Of a DNA stretch of 64,000 bases, positions 25,691-34,245 are shown in pieces (the first letter of the stretch is position 1; each line of letters starts with the position of its first letter). The notes beneath the pieces were generated by a model that worked only from the letters and a program-made list of their open reading frames with translations, had not been told where the DNA came from and made no database searches. Source of the stretch: Acidisarcina polymorpha (GTDB lineage Bacteria > Acidobacteriota > Terriglobia > Terriglobales > Acidobacteriaceae); NCBI RefSeq assembly GCF_003330725.1, contig NZ_CP030840.1, forward strand, positions 5,022,001 to 5,086,000, written 5' to 3'. Both the position numbers and the translations under genes were made by a program.

Positions 25691-28105
25691 CTACTCCAGA
25701 GAGAGGCTGAACTGCTCATCGTCGTAAGGCGGCAGGATATGGGTTTGGTGCTGAGGATCATGAAGGGGGATAAGGTAAGGGTCTAAATCTGTGAGCATGA
25801 TCGGGTCGGAAGTGGTCTGCTCCGGTTGCTCTTCGGCTCGGTTGACGATATCGGCCCATTCCTCTCTGACCGCCTTCAACTCGTCTTCCGAAACGTCGCG
25901 GCCCTGCTCCTCCAGTGATTCGCGGAACTGTTGCAGCTCCTGAAGAAACTCGGATGCGACGGCAGCAATGCCGCTGGGTTCCGGGGCTGACTGCCCAATT
26001 GTCTGCGCCTTGGCCTTTTCCGCGGGTCCATCCCCGGACATCGTAATAGCACGGCGGTGCTGCGCCCCTCCTTTTCGCTTAGGTACCTGCGGTTCTTTCG
26101 CTTCCGGTTTGGGCTCTGTCACCGACAGAGGCTGCGTCTGAGCTTCAGCACTGGCGGGCGCGGCTGGTGGGGCCAGCGGCTCAAGTGTGCGTCGATCAAA
26201 CTTCAGCTTGTCGTCGGCGTTTTCGCGGGGAATAAACGCATCCGTCATCGTCGGCAGGCCGTGGTAGTCGAAATCGAAGCGGGCGATCCGATTGCCAAGT
26301 TTCAGATACGCGCGGCGGTCCTCCAGGCCAGAGATTTCAGACGCCATGACCAGAGGCTCAATCTGCCTGTCGATGGTGTAGTTCTTGCCCGCGCGGGAGC
26401 CGTCGAAGTGCGTCTCCTTCAGGCGCTCGATCTCGACCTTGCCGAGCGTATCCGAGATCCATTCGGCGGCTTTACCCTCCGTGGTTCTCATGAAGATTTT
26501 GGTGGCGGGCTGGCTCAACATGACCTCGGCGATCTTGCCGTAGATGTCCTCCAGTTGGGCGCGGCCCTGAAAGCCGACCACGAGCGGATTTTTCGACTTC
26601 CTGCTCTCTGTCATAGCGCTGTGGAGCTGTGGAAGTTTCTGCAGGCTGGCCAGTTCGTCAATCACAAACCAGACCTGCTTTTGCCCCGGCTTGGGAATCT
26701 CCATCAAGCGCATCACGAGGATGTCAATCCAGAGTGAGATGAGTGGGCGCAGCACCTCGCGCTGAGACTTCTTGGAAGTAATAAAGATCCAACCTTCGCG
26801 CTGCTTAGCCCAATCGGTGGCGTTCCACATCGACGTGGTTTCTTCCTTGCGCGGGAGCAACCGGAGACTCTGCGCGACTAGTCCGAGGCTGGCAAGAACG
26901 CCCGCCGCCTGAGGGCCAGCCTTGCGGTCGATGTAGAACGCCATCTCCGTCCCCTTGACCTTCTTTTGTAGGAGAGTTTCATCGGCCATCCATTCGGCCA
27001 GCGTGTGGGGCGTGGGTCCTTCGCGGAGCAGATGGGCGAAGATTTGGGCGGGCGTTCGGTAGAAGAACTCCTTGTTCGAACTGTTGGAGCTGCCGCCCGA
27101 TGGTTGGTATAAGGATTCGGAAATCGTTGTGGCTTCCTGGTTGCTCTCGATCTCCATGGCGGGCGACCAGAACGGGCAACGCGCGTCGAGCGGATTGAGG
27201 ATGATGTCGCCGCGTTTCTTATCGTAGAATCGCTGCACGAACTCCGAAGCCGGGTCATACACAATCGCCACATCTCCACGGTCCCGGATCTGTCGAAGTA
27301 GCTGCATGATGAGCGTCGTCTTGCCCGCGCCGGTGTCGCCCATCATCTGAAAGTGCTGGGACTCCTTGCCGGGCGGAATCCGCATCAGGCCGGTCATCTC
27401 CGTGGTCTTGAAACCAAGTCCCAGATGAGCTTGGTTGCCACCCTCCTTACTGGCTCTCCATGCACGGAACTCGCCCAGGGGATTACGCCAAAACTCACGC
27501 ATGACGGCGCGGTGGAACTCGCGTGGGCTCATCATTTCGGGGCCACGGAGGACGCGGCCATACTTTAGAACTTTGAGCCGCTTGATGTCGGCTGGGACCG
27601 CAAACCAAAGCATGATGGCCAGCAGTACCCCAGCTTCGATGTAGGTCAGGAGAAACAGGTGCGGAAGGCTTTCGCCTTTGAAAAACGTGAGGCGAAGCCA
27701 GCCATATAGAGATGCGTCCTGTAACCTCTTCGGAAGACCCCGCCCAAACCACCGATAGCCCTGTGCCTGCGGAAGCGCAGTGAGCTGGATGGGTACGGTC
27801 TTCCCGTTCGGCAGCGTCGTTTGGCCATCCTCGAAATCAAATGGAAGGGCAAGACGCGGCTGTCTCTTCGTCGCACCGTAGAGATAGAACAGTCGGTACT
27901 CACCGGCTTGGTGGAAGGCCGAGCCAGCGGCTGCGCGGACGTATTCCGTCAAGTAGCTCCGTTGCATGATGGACATGGAAAACGCGACCCTCTGCCATGC
28001 AAAAAAGCATAGACACATGAGCGCTACTCCAATTGCCGTGAAGGTGTACACCGGCACGGTCGGCGGTGTGATAAGCGTCTCTTTTCTGCCCCAGGTCGAT
28101 GCCAT
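25691..28105 (-). CDS. virD4: Type IV coupling protein (VirD4/TrwB-like)
   Basis: 804 residues. Two N-terminal membrane segments (about 20-40 and 150-172) anchor the protein. Walker A is GDTGAGKT (256-263); Walker B is QVWFVIDELASL, followed by the LPQLHSAMTESRKSKN helix typical of TraG/TrwB proteins. The C-terminal about 150 residues are proline- and charge-rich and probably contact the relaxosome. It docks the relaxase-DNA complex to the type IV channel and is encoded 5 bp upstream of the relaxase and 3 bp after the MobC-like gene. Confidence 0.96.
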   Translation of the reverse strand: MASTWGRKETLITPPTVPVYTFTAIGVALMCLCFFAWQRVAFSMSIMQRSYLTEYVRAAAGSAFHQAGEYRLFYLYGATKRQPRLALPFDFEDGQTTLPNGKTVPIQLTALPQAQGYRWFGRGLPKRLQDASLYGWLRLTFFKGESLPHLFLLTYIEAGVLLAIMLWFAVPADIKRLKVLKYGRVLRGPEMMSPREFHRAVMREFWRNPLGEFRAWRASKEGGNQAHLGLGFKTTEMTGLMRIPPGKESQHFQMMGDTGAGKTTLIMQLLRQIRDRGDVAIVYDPASEFVQRFYDKKRGDIILNPLDARCPFWSPAMEIESNQEATTISESLYQPSGGSSNSSNKEFFYRTPAQIFAHLLREGPTPHTLAEWMADETLLQKKVKGTEMAFYIDRKAGPQAAGVLASLGLVAQSLRLLPRKEETTSMWNATDWAKQREGWIFITSKKSQREVLRPLISLWIDILVMRLMEIPKPGQKQVWFVIDELASLQKLPQLHSAMTESRKSKNPLVVGFQGRAQLEDIYGKIAEVMLSQPATKIFMRTTEGKAAEWISDTLGKVEIERLKETHFDGSRAGKNYTIDRQIEPLVMASEISGLEDRRAYLKLGNRIARFDFDYHGLPTMTDAFIPRENADDKLKFDRRTLEPLAPPAAPASAEAQTQPLSVTEPKPEAKEPQVPKRKGGAQHRRAITMSGDGPAEKAKAQTIGQSAPEPSGIAAVASEFLQELQQFRESLEEQGRDVSEDELKAVREEWADIVNRAEEQPEQTTSDPIMLTDLDPYLIPLHDPQHQTHILPPYDDEQFSLSLE

Positions 28106-28108
28106 GGT

Positions 28109-28507
28109 TTAGCTCTCCTTTGTGCTGTTCAACCGTTCTGTTTGCTCTGCCAGCTCACGGGCGATCTTCCGCTTCACTTTCTGCACCTCCGTGTGAATTT
28201 TCGTGTACTCGGCCTCGGGGAGCGCGCGGGTCTGCCCGATCATCTTCAGCATGTTGACCAGCAACATGCGTGTAGCCACGAGTTCCACCAGAACCACGTC
28301 AGGACCGCTGCGCTGCGCTGCTTCGATCAGAATCTCGCGCGCCCATTCGCTCACAGCCTTGCCGTTGTGAGCGGCGGCGGATTCAAGCAGCCGCAACTCC
28401 GGTTCAGTCAGTTTGGAGTTGACGGAGAACACCCTGCCGCTACGCCCGCGCGAGCGGCGAAGCCGGGTGCCAAGGTCGAGATCATCGGGAGATGTTGTGC
28501 AGCTCAT
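28109..28507 (-). CDS. MobC-like relaxosome accessory protein
   Basis: 132 residues with a ribbon-helix-helix-like start (RVFSVNSKLTEPELRLLESAAA, SVSEWAREILIEAAQR style) and a long C-terminal helix (YTKIHTEVQKVKRKIARELAEQ). Size, position directly before the coupling-protein gene and the RHH pattern fit a MobC/TraJ-type protein that bends oriT DNA for the relaxase. Three identical palindromes lie immediately upstream and are obvious candidate binding sites, so it may be autoregulatory. Confidence 0.68.
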   Translation of the reverse strand: MSCTTSPDDLDLGTRLRRSRGRSGRVFSVNSKLTEPELRLLESAAAHNGKAVSEWAREILIEAAQRSGPDVVLVELVATRMLLVNMLKMIGQTRALPEAEYTKIHTEVQKVKRKIARELAEQTERLNSTKES

Positions 28508-28526
28508 AGCTACCTCGGAAATGCTG

Positions 28527-28609
28527 GATTCCTATAGGAATCTGCGAGTTCCTATAGGAATCCAATGCCTGGTAAGTGATTCATTAGAAGGCGGATTCCT
28601 ATAGGAATC
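28527..28609. repeat. Three copies of a TTCCTATAGGAA palindrome: oriT/operator candidate
   Basis: The 12-bp perfect palindrome occurs at 28529-28540, 28549-28560 and 28596-28607. Copies 1 and 3 extend to GATTCCTATAGGAATC. Centre spacings are 20 and 47 bp. The array sits just upstream of the mobC-like start codon, in the only gap between the primase/RHH genes and the mobilisation genes, where an origin of transfer or an RHH operator would be expected. Confidence 0.82.
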
Positions 28610-28706
28610 CACTTTCGGCTGAGACGACATCCTTCGAGGGATGGAGTGTCAACCTTCTTCCGGTGCGCAGCACCGTAGTGGCTCTGCCACTGCATTAGCA
28701 GCGGGA

Positions 28707-29045
28707 TCATGCTTTCGATCCCGCCACAAATGCCGCTGGTTGTGCGGGTGCATGTGCTGGCGATGAGGCAGCGGATACTGACTTCCTTGCTGGGGGCTCC
28801 GCGGCATCATTAGCTGGCGCTCTGCGAATGCGAAGCGTCGAAGAGGCCTGCTTCGCTTGTGGTGTCTTCAGAAAGTCCTGGAAGTCGCGATCTTTCAGGA
28901 ACACATAAGCGAGCGCCTGTTCCACCACATCATCCGCCGATGCGTGGATGAAAGCGGCGTACTGATCGACCTGCGTAGCGGTTGAGTCAGTGAGCCGGAT
29001 AGAGGCGCTGACCTGGCGGGTTTGAATGACTTCGAGTAATGGCAT
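28707..29045 (-). CDS. Small plasmid-type DNA-binding protein (putative)
   Basis: 112 residues from the ATG at 29045, chosen because AAAGGAGA lies 5 bp upstream; a longer reading frame without such a site exists. The N-terminal 60 residues (VSASIRLTDSTATQVDQYAAF, ADDVVEQALAYVFLKDRDF) suggest a ribbon-helix-helix-type fold. The C-terminus is low-complexity and Ala/Pro-rich. It lies between the primase gene (25-bp gap) and the palindrome array. A role in partition, copy control or relaxosome assembly is inferred from context. Confidence 0.6.
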   Translation of the reverse strand: MPLLEVIQTRQVSASIRLTDSTATQVDQYAAFIHASADDVVEQALAYVFLKDRDFQDFLKTPQAKQASSTLRIRRAPANDAAEPPARKSVSAASSPAHAPAQPAAFVAGSKA

Positions 29046-29070
29046 TGCTGTTCTCCTTTGGGTGATAAAT

Positions 29071-30015
29071 TCAGGCGACTTTGTTGCGTGCAATCATGCG
29101 TTGCGCCGTGGCCGCAATCTCCCGCGCCCGAGCGGAGCAAAGTGCTGCGGGAATCTCAGGCTGTCTGCGGCTCTCAAGCATGGTGATTACGTCCGCGATG
29201 GATGTACCTTCCATCAGCCAGAGACGGGCCGAGGACATATCGACTGTGCGCTGGGCGTAGTAGGCGGGATTGGGCTTGTCGGAGCGCCGCGAAGCAAGCT
29301 CCAGAGTGAGCGTCACGGCATCTTTTCCGCGAGCAAGCTCGCGCGAGACCCAAGCCCAATCGTGCTCGGAGTTGGTCTGCATATCTCGGCGAATCGGCTG
29401 CTGCGGGATGGGCGGAATCACGCAGGCTTCGCGCAGGACATACAGGTGAAAGTCATCCGGCTGGTAGGTTGCATCGGAGAGGTATTCGACGGTGACGAAC
29501 TGGGCGGGATCGTACTTGCAATTCTTGAATCCGGGGATACGAAGAACCCGGTTGCAGTCCGTGCAGGAGATGTCGCCGTGGAAGGCCATCGCGAGGAGCT
29601 TGAGCGTCATCTCCTGCGTGTAAAAGTCGAAATCCTCCACACGCCACAACACCTGGTATTTGCCGGCTGATGTGGAGACGATCACGTTCGGCTCCGGTAC
29701 AAGCTCTGAGGCCCGGAGCGCAGCGAGCCGGGACTCTCCATTCACGTCGATGTCGATGTACAGGTGGCGAATCGAAGCGATGCAATCCTTGGTGCGCTTC
29801 CGGCTGCCGGAAAGCAGCGGATTGGCAGCCACATAGATATTCGCTCCATGGTGGTTTTCATGAGCGAGCCAGCCACGGTAACGGGGCGCGAGCGCACGTT
29901 CCAAAGGAACGATGCGTTGCTGTGTTTTTGCGGTGCTCTCGTTGCGAAGCAAGAGAGCGATCGTGTCGCCCGGAGCGAAGCAACGGGTAAGAAAGTCCTG
30001 GGCTGTTCCATTCAT
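29071..30015 (-). CDS. RepB-type DNA primase-like protein
   Basis: 314 residues. The core (1-215) matches the RepB primase pattern: RIVPLERALAPRYRGWLAHEN, the metal-binding acidic motif LYIDIDVNGE, NVIVSTSAGKYQVLWRVEDF and RVLRIPGFKNCKY. These enzymes make primers for replication or for second-strand synthesis after conjugative transfer. It follows ssb by about 105 bp on the same strand and belongs to the same transfer/replication module. Confidence 0.82.
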   Translation of the reverse strand: MNGTAQDFLTRCFAPGDTIALLLRNESTAKTQQRIVPLERALAPRYRGWLAHENHHGANIYVAANPLLSGSRKRTKDCIASIRHLYIDIDVNGESRLAALRASELVPEPNVIVSTSAGKYQVLWRVEDFDFYTQEMTLKLLAMAFHGDISCTDCNRVLRIPGFKNCKYDPAQFVTVEYLSDATYQPDDFHLYVLREACVIPPIPQQPIRRDMQTNSEHDWAWVSRELARGKDAVTLTLELASRRSDKPNPAYYAQRTVDMSSARLWLMEGTSIADVITMLESRRQPEIPAALCSARAREIAATAQRMIARNKVA

Positions 30016-30119
30016 CTCGATACCTCCAATCCGACCTGCACTGCGAGCGCGATGCCACGGGCCTTTAGCAGCCGAAGAAGTCCGGCTCGATGCCGGACCC
30101 TTCGGACAGGAGGAAGGGC

Positions 30120-30494
30120 CTATGCGGCCTCTTCCTCGGTGGATTCATCCTCGTCTTCCGCCGCCGCTTTCTGAGCCCGATCCAGCTTGAGAATCGAGTT
30201 CACCCGGATCTCCCAGATGGTCTGCTCCGAGTTCGTCTTCTTGCTGTCATACTTCCGGCTGCGCAGCTCGCCCTCGACCTGGATATGAGCGCCCTTCTTG
30301 AGCGTGGCTGCAAACTCTCCGAGCTTGCCGAAGACCACGCAACGGTGCCATTCGGTGTGCTCGATGTACTTGCCGTCCTTCTTGTAGGAGGACTTGGTTG
30401 CCAGCGAGAGAGTGGTGAGGCTGCGGTCGTTGTTGGTGCGAACTTCTGCATCAGCGCCGGTGAATCCGATGAGGGTGACTTTGTTTGAGTACAT
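30120..30494 (-). CDS. ssb: Single-stranded DNA-binding protein
   Basis: 124 residues beginning MYSNKVTLIGFTGADAE. The OB fold includes LSLATKSSYKKDGKYIEHTEWHR, GKLGEFAATLKKGAHIQVEG and LRSRKYDSK, and the protein ends in an acidic tail (EDEDESTEEEAA) lacking the classical DDDIPF tip. The start at 30494 follows GGAG; an open frame extends further upstream, but its composition there is non-coding-like. An element-borne SSB protects incoming single strands after conjugation. Confidence 0.95.
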   Translation of the reverse strand: MYSNKVTLIGFTGADAEVRTNNDRSLTTLSLATKSSYKKDGKYIEHTEWHRCVVFGKLGEFAATLKKGAHIQVEGELRSRKYDSKKTNSEQTIWEIRVNSILKLDRAQKAAAEDEDESTEEEAA

Positions 30495-31025
30495 GGTGGT
30501 GATCTCCGTTTCGTTGAATTTCCCGTATCCTGCTCGGGTCACACTTGGCAAAGCCAGCGAGTGGGCCCGGCTCCCAAGTGCCAAGGAGTGCTTTCTTGGT
30601 GGGGCCCGAAAGAAGTTTGAGCAGCGTTCGTTGCTGCGGCTTTCAAACTTCTTTTGGGAGGAACCGAGACCCCGCAGGGGCGACATAGTCGAAGCAGAAC
30701 GACGCCGAGCCGCAGGGCGCCGGTTTGGCCCCGAAGCGTGACCCCGAGCAGAGGACGGGATACGAGGCGGAAGGCTCCCCGATGCACCTAGGTCAAACTC
30801 TCGATCTCGGCGCTGAATGTTCGCCCAGACCGCAGCTCCTCTCATCGCTCCAAAGGCTCCATAGAAGGGGGGCTCAGAGCACCCTCCGTTGCGTTCTCGG
30901 CTATGCCGAAATGCCACACTGGGCGCTTTTAGAGACGAGTTGGGCTGTGCAGCCGATTTGGCAGCATGACGGTACATCGAAGTGACCTCGATTCGGGTTC
31001 GGTTCTTTAGCTGTTTGCCCGATGC
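30495..31025. other. Gene-free stretch upstream of ssb with a strong nested stem-loop
   Basis: About 530 bp without a supportable gene; open frames here have shuffled, Arg/Ser-rich composition. The only clear structure is the nested inverted repeat at 30609-30654. The stretch separates virB11 from ssb and must hold the promoter for the ssb-primase-mobilisation block; a replication origin is possible. Confidence 0.5.
30609..30654. repeat. Nested perfect inverted repeats (stem-loop)
   Basis: The outer arms AAAGAAGTTTGA (30609-30620) and TCAAACTTCTTT (30643-30654) are a perfect 12-bp inverted repeat. Directly inside, GCAGC (30621-30625) pairs with GCTGC (30633-30637) around GTTCGTT. A weak T-run follows on plus. 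It may be a bidirectional terminator after virB11, an attenuator of ssb, or part of an origin. Confidence 0.65.
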
Positions 31026-31994
31026 TCAGGCGGCGGGAGCACGATAGATGTCCTCCGTCTGGAAGCTCTGGTCCGCGTGGGTGTATCCGTTCACGGTAAT
31101 CAGCTCGCGCACCCGGCGGCGGCCCGTGGCATCGCGCTCGCAGTACAGAACGAAGTCGATGGCCTCTGCTGTCTCCGAGCGTATGAATGCGTGGTTGAGA
31201 TTGGCCCTGGCACTCAGGGCCAAATCAGAAAGCCTATTCAGGGCATCCCATGCGGACTTTGCATGGATGGTGGAGAGCGTTCCACCATGCCCGGTGTTCA
31301 TGGCTTGCAGCAAGTCATAGCCGCACTCATCACGTATCTCACCCATGATGATGCGGTCGGGGCGATGACGCAGAGCGGCGGCGAGAAGCTGGCTCGGTGT
31401 GATGGCAACCTGGCCTGGAATCGCCTCCACAGCCTCCCAGCGGACGGCGTTGGGATGGGAAACCTTGAGCTCTGCCGGCTGCTCGATGACAACCAGGCGT
31501 TCATTCGCAGGAACGTGATCAAGGAGCGCTTTCATGAGCGTCGACTTACCCGAGCCAGTTCCCCCGCTGATCATGCCGTTTTTCTTATCGTTCATGAGGC
31601 CGACTACGGTGTCCCGCACGGTTCGTGGTAAGCTCCCAGACGCAATCAACTCGTCGGATGTGTACCAGCGGTTGAATTTGCGGATTGTCATCGTGATGCC
31701 ATGGATCGAGGGAGGCGGTCCGACGACGGCGACCCGGGAGCCATCAGGGAGTCGCGTGTTGAGGATAGGGTTCTGATCGGACAGGTTCTGCCCCAGCTTT
31801 CGCGCGATCTGCTGGGTCGCTGCAAGCAGAGTCTCCGTCGTCAATCCACCGGTGAGCGGGATGTGCTCCATCAATCCATTCCGGTCGGCATAGACCCCAG
31901 TCGTTCCATTGATCATGAGGTCAGAGATCGAAGGGTCGAGGATGAGCGCCTGCATCTCTTCCGGAAAGAAGCCAAGCACGAGATCCCAACTCAT
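31026..31994 (-). CDS. trbB: VirB11/TrbB secretion ATPase
   Basis: 322 residues. An N-terminal domain (ISDLMINGTTGVYAD) is followed by Walker A GGTGSGKST (144-152), the Asp box region LVVIEQPAEL, Walker B RIIMGEIRDE and the His box MNTGHGGTLSTIHA. It forms the cytoplasmic hexamer that drives pilus assembly and transfer. Its start overlaps the virB8-like gene by 4 bp. In classical trb operons this ATPase is the first gene; here it is the last channel gene. Confidence 0.95.
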   Translation of the reverse strand: MSWDLVLGFFPEEMQALILDPSISDLMINGTTGVYADRNGLMEHIPLTGGLTTETLLAATQQIARKLGQNLSDQNPILNTRLPDGSRVAVVGPPPSIHGITMTIRKFNRWYTSDELIASGSLPRTVRDTVVGLMNDKKNGMISGGTGSGKSTLMKALLDHVPANERLVVIEQPAELKVSHPNAVRWEAVEAIPGQVAITPSQLLAAALRHRPDRIIMGEIRDECGYDLLQAMNTGHGGTLSTIHAKSAWDALNRLSDLALSARANLNHAFIRSETAEAIDFVLYCERDATGRRRVRELITVNGYTHADQSFQTEDIYRAPAA

Positions 31995-32800
31995 CGGCTT
32001 ACCCCTGTCGAGCGTGCAGCGGTAGGTGAAACTCCCATCGCCGGAGCCGTTGCGATCTGCGGAGAGGCCGCAGGATCGATCGGTTCTACCGACAGCCTGT
32101 TCTCATGGAACTCGGTAATCGTAAGGCCCAGCGGATTGATTGTCTCGAATTGAGGGAAGGTCTGCGCTGCAGCACTGACTTGGGAAGGATTGAGGTAGTA
32201 CGTCACGGACAGCACCCAGTGCTCTTTGCGAGGTTGCCGTGAGTTGCGGGGAGAGTAGATTTTTGTAATGTTCACGAGGGCTGTACCACGCGCAATTGGA
32301 GAGTCCTTGACCGTCTCCTGAGACATCGACGTGATGGTGACCCCGTCGATCTCGACGTCGCTCTGCTCGATCTGGTTGCCCAAAACCTGCGAGACCAAAT
32401 GGACCGCGTTGTCCTCAGCCATGTATTGATTTGCAAGCTGCGTCGACAGGAAGTAATAGTTCATCGGATACTTTTTCGAGATCGTCTCCCGATTGATGGT
32501 GTACCGGTAATTCGCCCAATCCGTTAGGTAGGTACGAACCTCGCCTTCGCGCGGGGAATACGCCAGGTCGGAATACTGGATCGCAGTTGCCTTACCCATT
32601 TCATCGATTCTTATGTAGCGCGTCAGAACCGGTCGGTGCGCAAGCGAAACGATGACGCCAAACGATCCGAGGAGCAGCAAGCTTCCGGCCGTGATAACCA
32701 GCCGACTCAGCTTGCGTTCGGCATAAAAGCCGACGTACTTCTCGTTTGCAATCTCGTCGACGAGCAAGACCTGGTTGGGACTTAGACTTTCAGTCTTCAC
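31991..32800 (-). CDS. trbF: VirB8/TrbF inner-membrane channel protein
   Basis: 269 residues. A short cytoplasmic N-terminus, one membrane helix (about 33-52: LVITAGSLLLLGSFGVIVSLA) and a periplasmic NTF2-like domain (WANYRYTINRETISKKYPMNYYFL, LNPSQVSAAAQTFP) with a Pro/Ala-rich tail. It nucleates the inner-membrane complex of the type IV secretion channel. It overlaps trbB by 4 bp and the small membrane-protein gene by 11 bp. Confidence 0.9.
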   Translation of the reverse strand: MKTESLSPNQVLLVDEIANEKYVGFYAERKLSRLVITAGSLLLLGSFGVIVSLAHRPVLTRYIRIDEMGKATAIQYSDLAYSPREGEVRTYLTDWANYRYTINRETISKKYPMNYYFLSTQLANQYMAEDNAVHLVSQVLGNQIEQSDVEIDGVTITSMSQETVKDSPIARGTALVNITKIYSPRNSRQPRKEHWVLSVTYYLNPSQVSAAAQTFPQFETINPLGLTITEFHENRLSVEPIDPAASPQIATAPAMGVSPTAARSTGVSR

Positions 32801-33038
32801 GTACCCTCCTCAAAGTGACAACGTGATGCGGATGGTAGCGGATAGAGTCCGGCGACATCGGTGAGTGTGAGTCCCGACGGAAGAATCCGTCCGGGTGATC
32901 CGGCATCGTGATGAGTATCCGGTAGAACAGGAGGCACACCAGACCAAAGACGGCGATGACAAAGAGCATAGCGAGCCATCGAACGATGAACTTCAGGCCG
33001 CGAGGTACACAGAGGTAGGCATAGATCAGTGCAAGCAT
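32790..33038 (-). CDS. Small membrane protein of the transfer operon
   Basis: 82 residues from the ATG at 33038, which shares one base with the stop of the VirB6 gene (TGATG), so translation is probably coupled. Two hydrophobic stretches (LALIYAYL and FIVRWLAMLFVIAVFGLVCLLFY) predict a short inner-membrane protein with a His/Pro-rich tail. I do not recognise a family. Its fixed place between virB6 and virB8 implies a channel or entry-exclusion role. Confidence 0.6.
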   Translation of the reverse strand: MLALIYAYLCVPRGLKFIVRWLAMLFVIAVFGLVCLLFYRILITMPDHPDGFFRRDSHSPMSPDSIRYHPHHVVTLRRVRED

Positions 33039-33967
33039 CAGGCCGCTCCTATCGCCGCCGCCCTGATGAGCAAGGCTTCGGCCACTTGCATCACTCTTCC
33101 GGCAGCACCCGATCCGCCGCCGAAGAGGGTTTGTGTGATTGTTGGCACCATCGTCATGTTGAGGATGAAGGCGATGAATACAGCGATCACTCCGTACAGG
33201 TTCGCGATCCACATCGGGAGCGAATAATCGCCGTTGAACGTTTGTTGAAGAAAGGCCACGATGAACCCCGACCAGACGAATATAAAGGCAGCCGCGACAG
33301 CCCGAATCATCGCGAAACTGAGCAGCACATCGACGAAGTTGTAGAACTTGCCCCGGAAGGTACGGGACATTAGAAGAGGTACGAAGATTGGTCCAAAGAG
33401 TGCCGCCACGCCATAAAAGATGAAGGACGAGCAGTTGATAAGAAAAAGGATTCCGCCGGCAAGTCCAACGAAGACATATACGAGCAGATAGGTCAGGATC
33501 TCCAAGGGCGCCAGGTAGCTGGGCTGAGGTGTGCTGTTGAGCGCATTGCTGAGCGCCTGCTGCAACTGATTCAGCGAGTTCTGATCGAGTGCCGCAACGA
33601 TGACCTGCGCGAAGTACGAGAACAAGTGGTTGAAGCCGAAGCTCGCCCCTGGGAATGGTGTCGTCCAGTAGTTGATGATGAGCAGGCAGATGATGAGCTG
33701 AAGCAAGAATTCCACTAGATCGCCGATGCGAACAGGCTGGGCACTCATGCTGATTGTCATCGTCGAGGTGTTCCAGTGAATTACCATGCGAACGAGCTTC
33801 ATGAGGCTCACAAAGGCTAAGAGAGACATACCTACAGAGGAAAGCGCGTCTCCATTTTGAGTGGTCAGATTTGTGAGGTTGTTGGTGAACTGGTATAGCC
33901 AGTCAACGCCCGGGGCGGTGCCGGTCTGCAAGAAAAAAGCAGAGGAGGCCATCGTCTGGAGGATCAT
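33038..33967 (-). CDS. trbL: VirB6/TrbL polytopic membrane channel protein
   Basis: 309 residues with six to seven hydrophobic helices (for example LVEFLLQLIICLLIINYW, ILTYLLVYVFVGLAGGILFLI, VAAAFIFVWSGFIVAFL, LYGVIAVFIAFILNMTM) and a Gly/Ala-rich C-terminus (LFGGGSGAAGRVM) as in TrbL. It forms the inner-membrane passage for the DNA-protein substrate. It lies 35 bp after the TrbK-position peptide. Confidence 0.9.
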   Translation of the reverse strand: MILQTMASSAFFLQTGTAPGVDWLYQFTNNLTNLTTQNGDALSSVGMSLLAFVSLMKLVRMVIHWNTSTMTISMSAQPVRIGDLVEFLLQLIICLLIINYWTTPFPGASFGFNHLFSYFAQVIVAALDQNSLNQLQQALSNALNSTPQPSYLAPLEILTYLLVYVFVGLAGGILFLINCSSFIFYGVAALFGPIFVPLLMSRTFRGKFYNFVDVLLSFAMIRAVAAAFIFVWSGFIVAFLQQTFNGDYSLPMWIANLYGVIAVFIAFILNMTMVPTITQTLFGGGSGAAGRVMQVAEALLIRAAAIGAA

Positions 33968-34002
33968 TTGTGGTTACTCCTCTGTTCCAAGATGCGTAGC
34001 GA

Positions 34003-34233
34003 TTAGTGATTCGGGGCCGTGGCCGCTTTCTGTGCATTGCGCTCACGGATCCGCTGAATGGCCGCTTTGTCGTCGCGATCGATCTGTGCTGCCTTCTCGC
34101 GTTCGGCTGCGGTCTTGGCTGTCGATGCGGCCGTCTCCTTGCTCACCTGAAGCTCATGGGCTAGAAGTGTGCCTATCGCTGTCAGAACTGCAAGGATGCC
34201 GATCAAGAGCTTTGTTCGAAGTGCTTGCTGCAT
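34003..34233 (-). CDS. Small membrane-anchored protein in the trbK position
   Basis: 76 residues. An N-terminal membrane or signal segment (KLLIGILAVLTAIGTLLA) is followed by a charged helix (TAKTAAEREKAAQIDRDDKAA). There is no lipobox cysteine. Location between the virB5-like and virB6-like genes equals that of trbK (entry exclusion) in IncP trb operons, but sequence similarity cannot be judged by eye; it could equally be a VirB7-like structural peptide. Confidence 0.55.
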   Translation of the reverse strand: MQQALRTKLLIGILAVLTAIGTLLAHELQVSKETAASTAKTAAEREKAAQIDRDDKAAIQRIRERNAQKAATAPNH

Positions 34234-34245
34234 GGCCCCTCCTTG

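Noticed and set aside
28527-28609. CRISPR-like repeat array
   Set aside because: The repeats are short perfect palindromes with unequal spacing, no spacers of uniform length and no cas genes.
30495-30977. Long N-terminal extension of the ssb reading frame
   Set aside because: Arg/Ser-rich, non-protein-like composition; the ATG at 30494 has a GGAG site and starts the standard SSB sequence.
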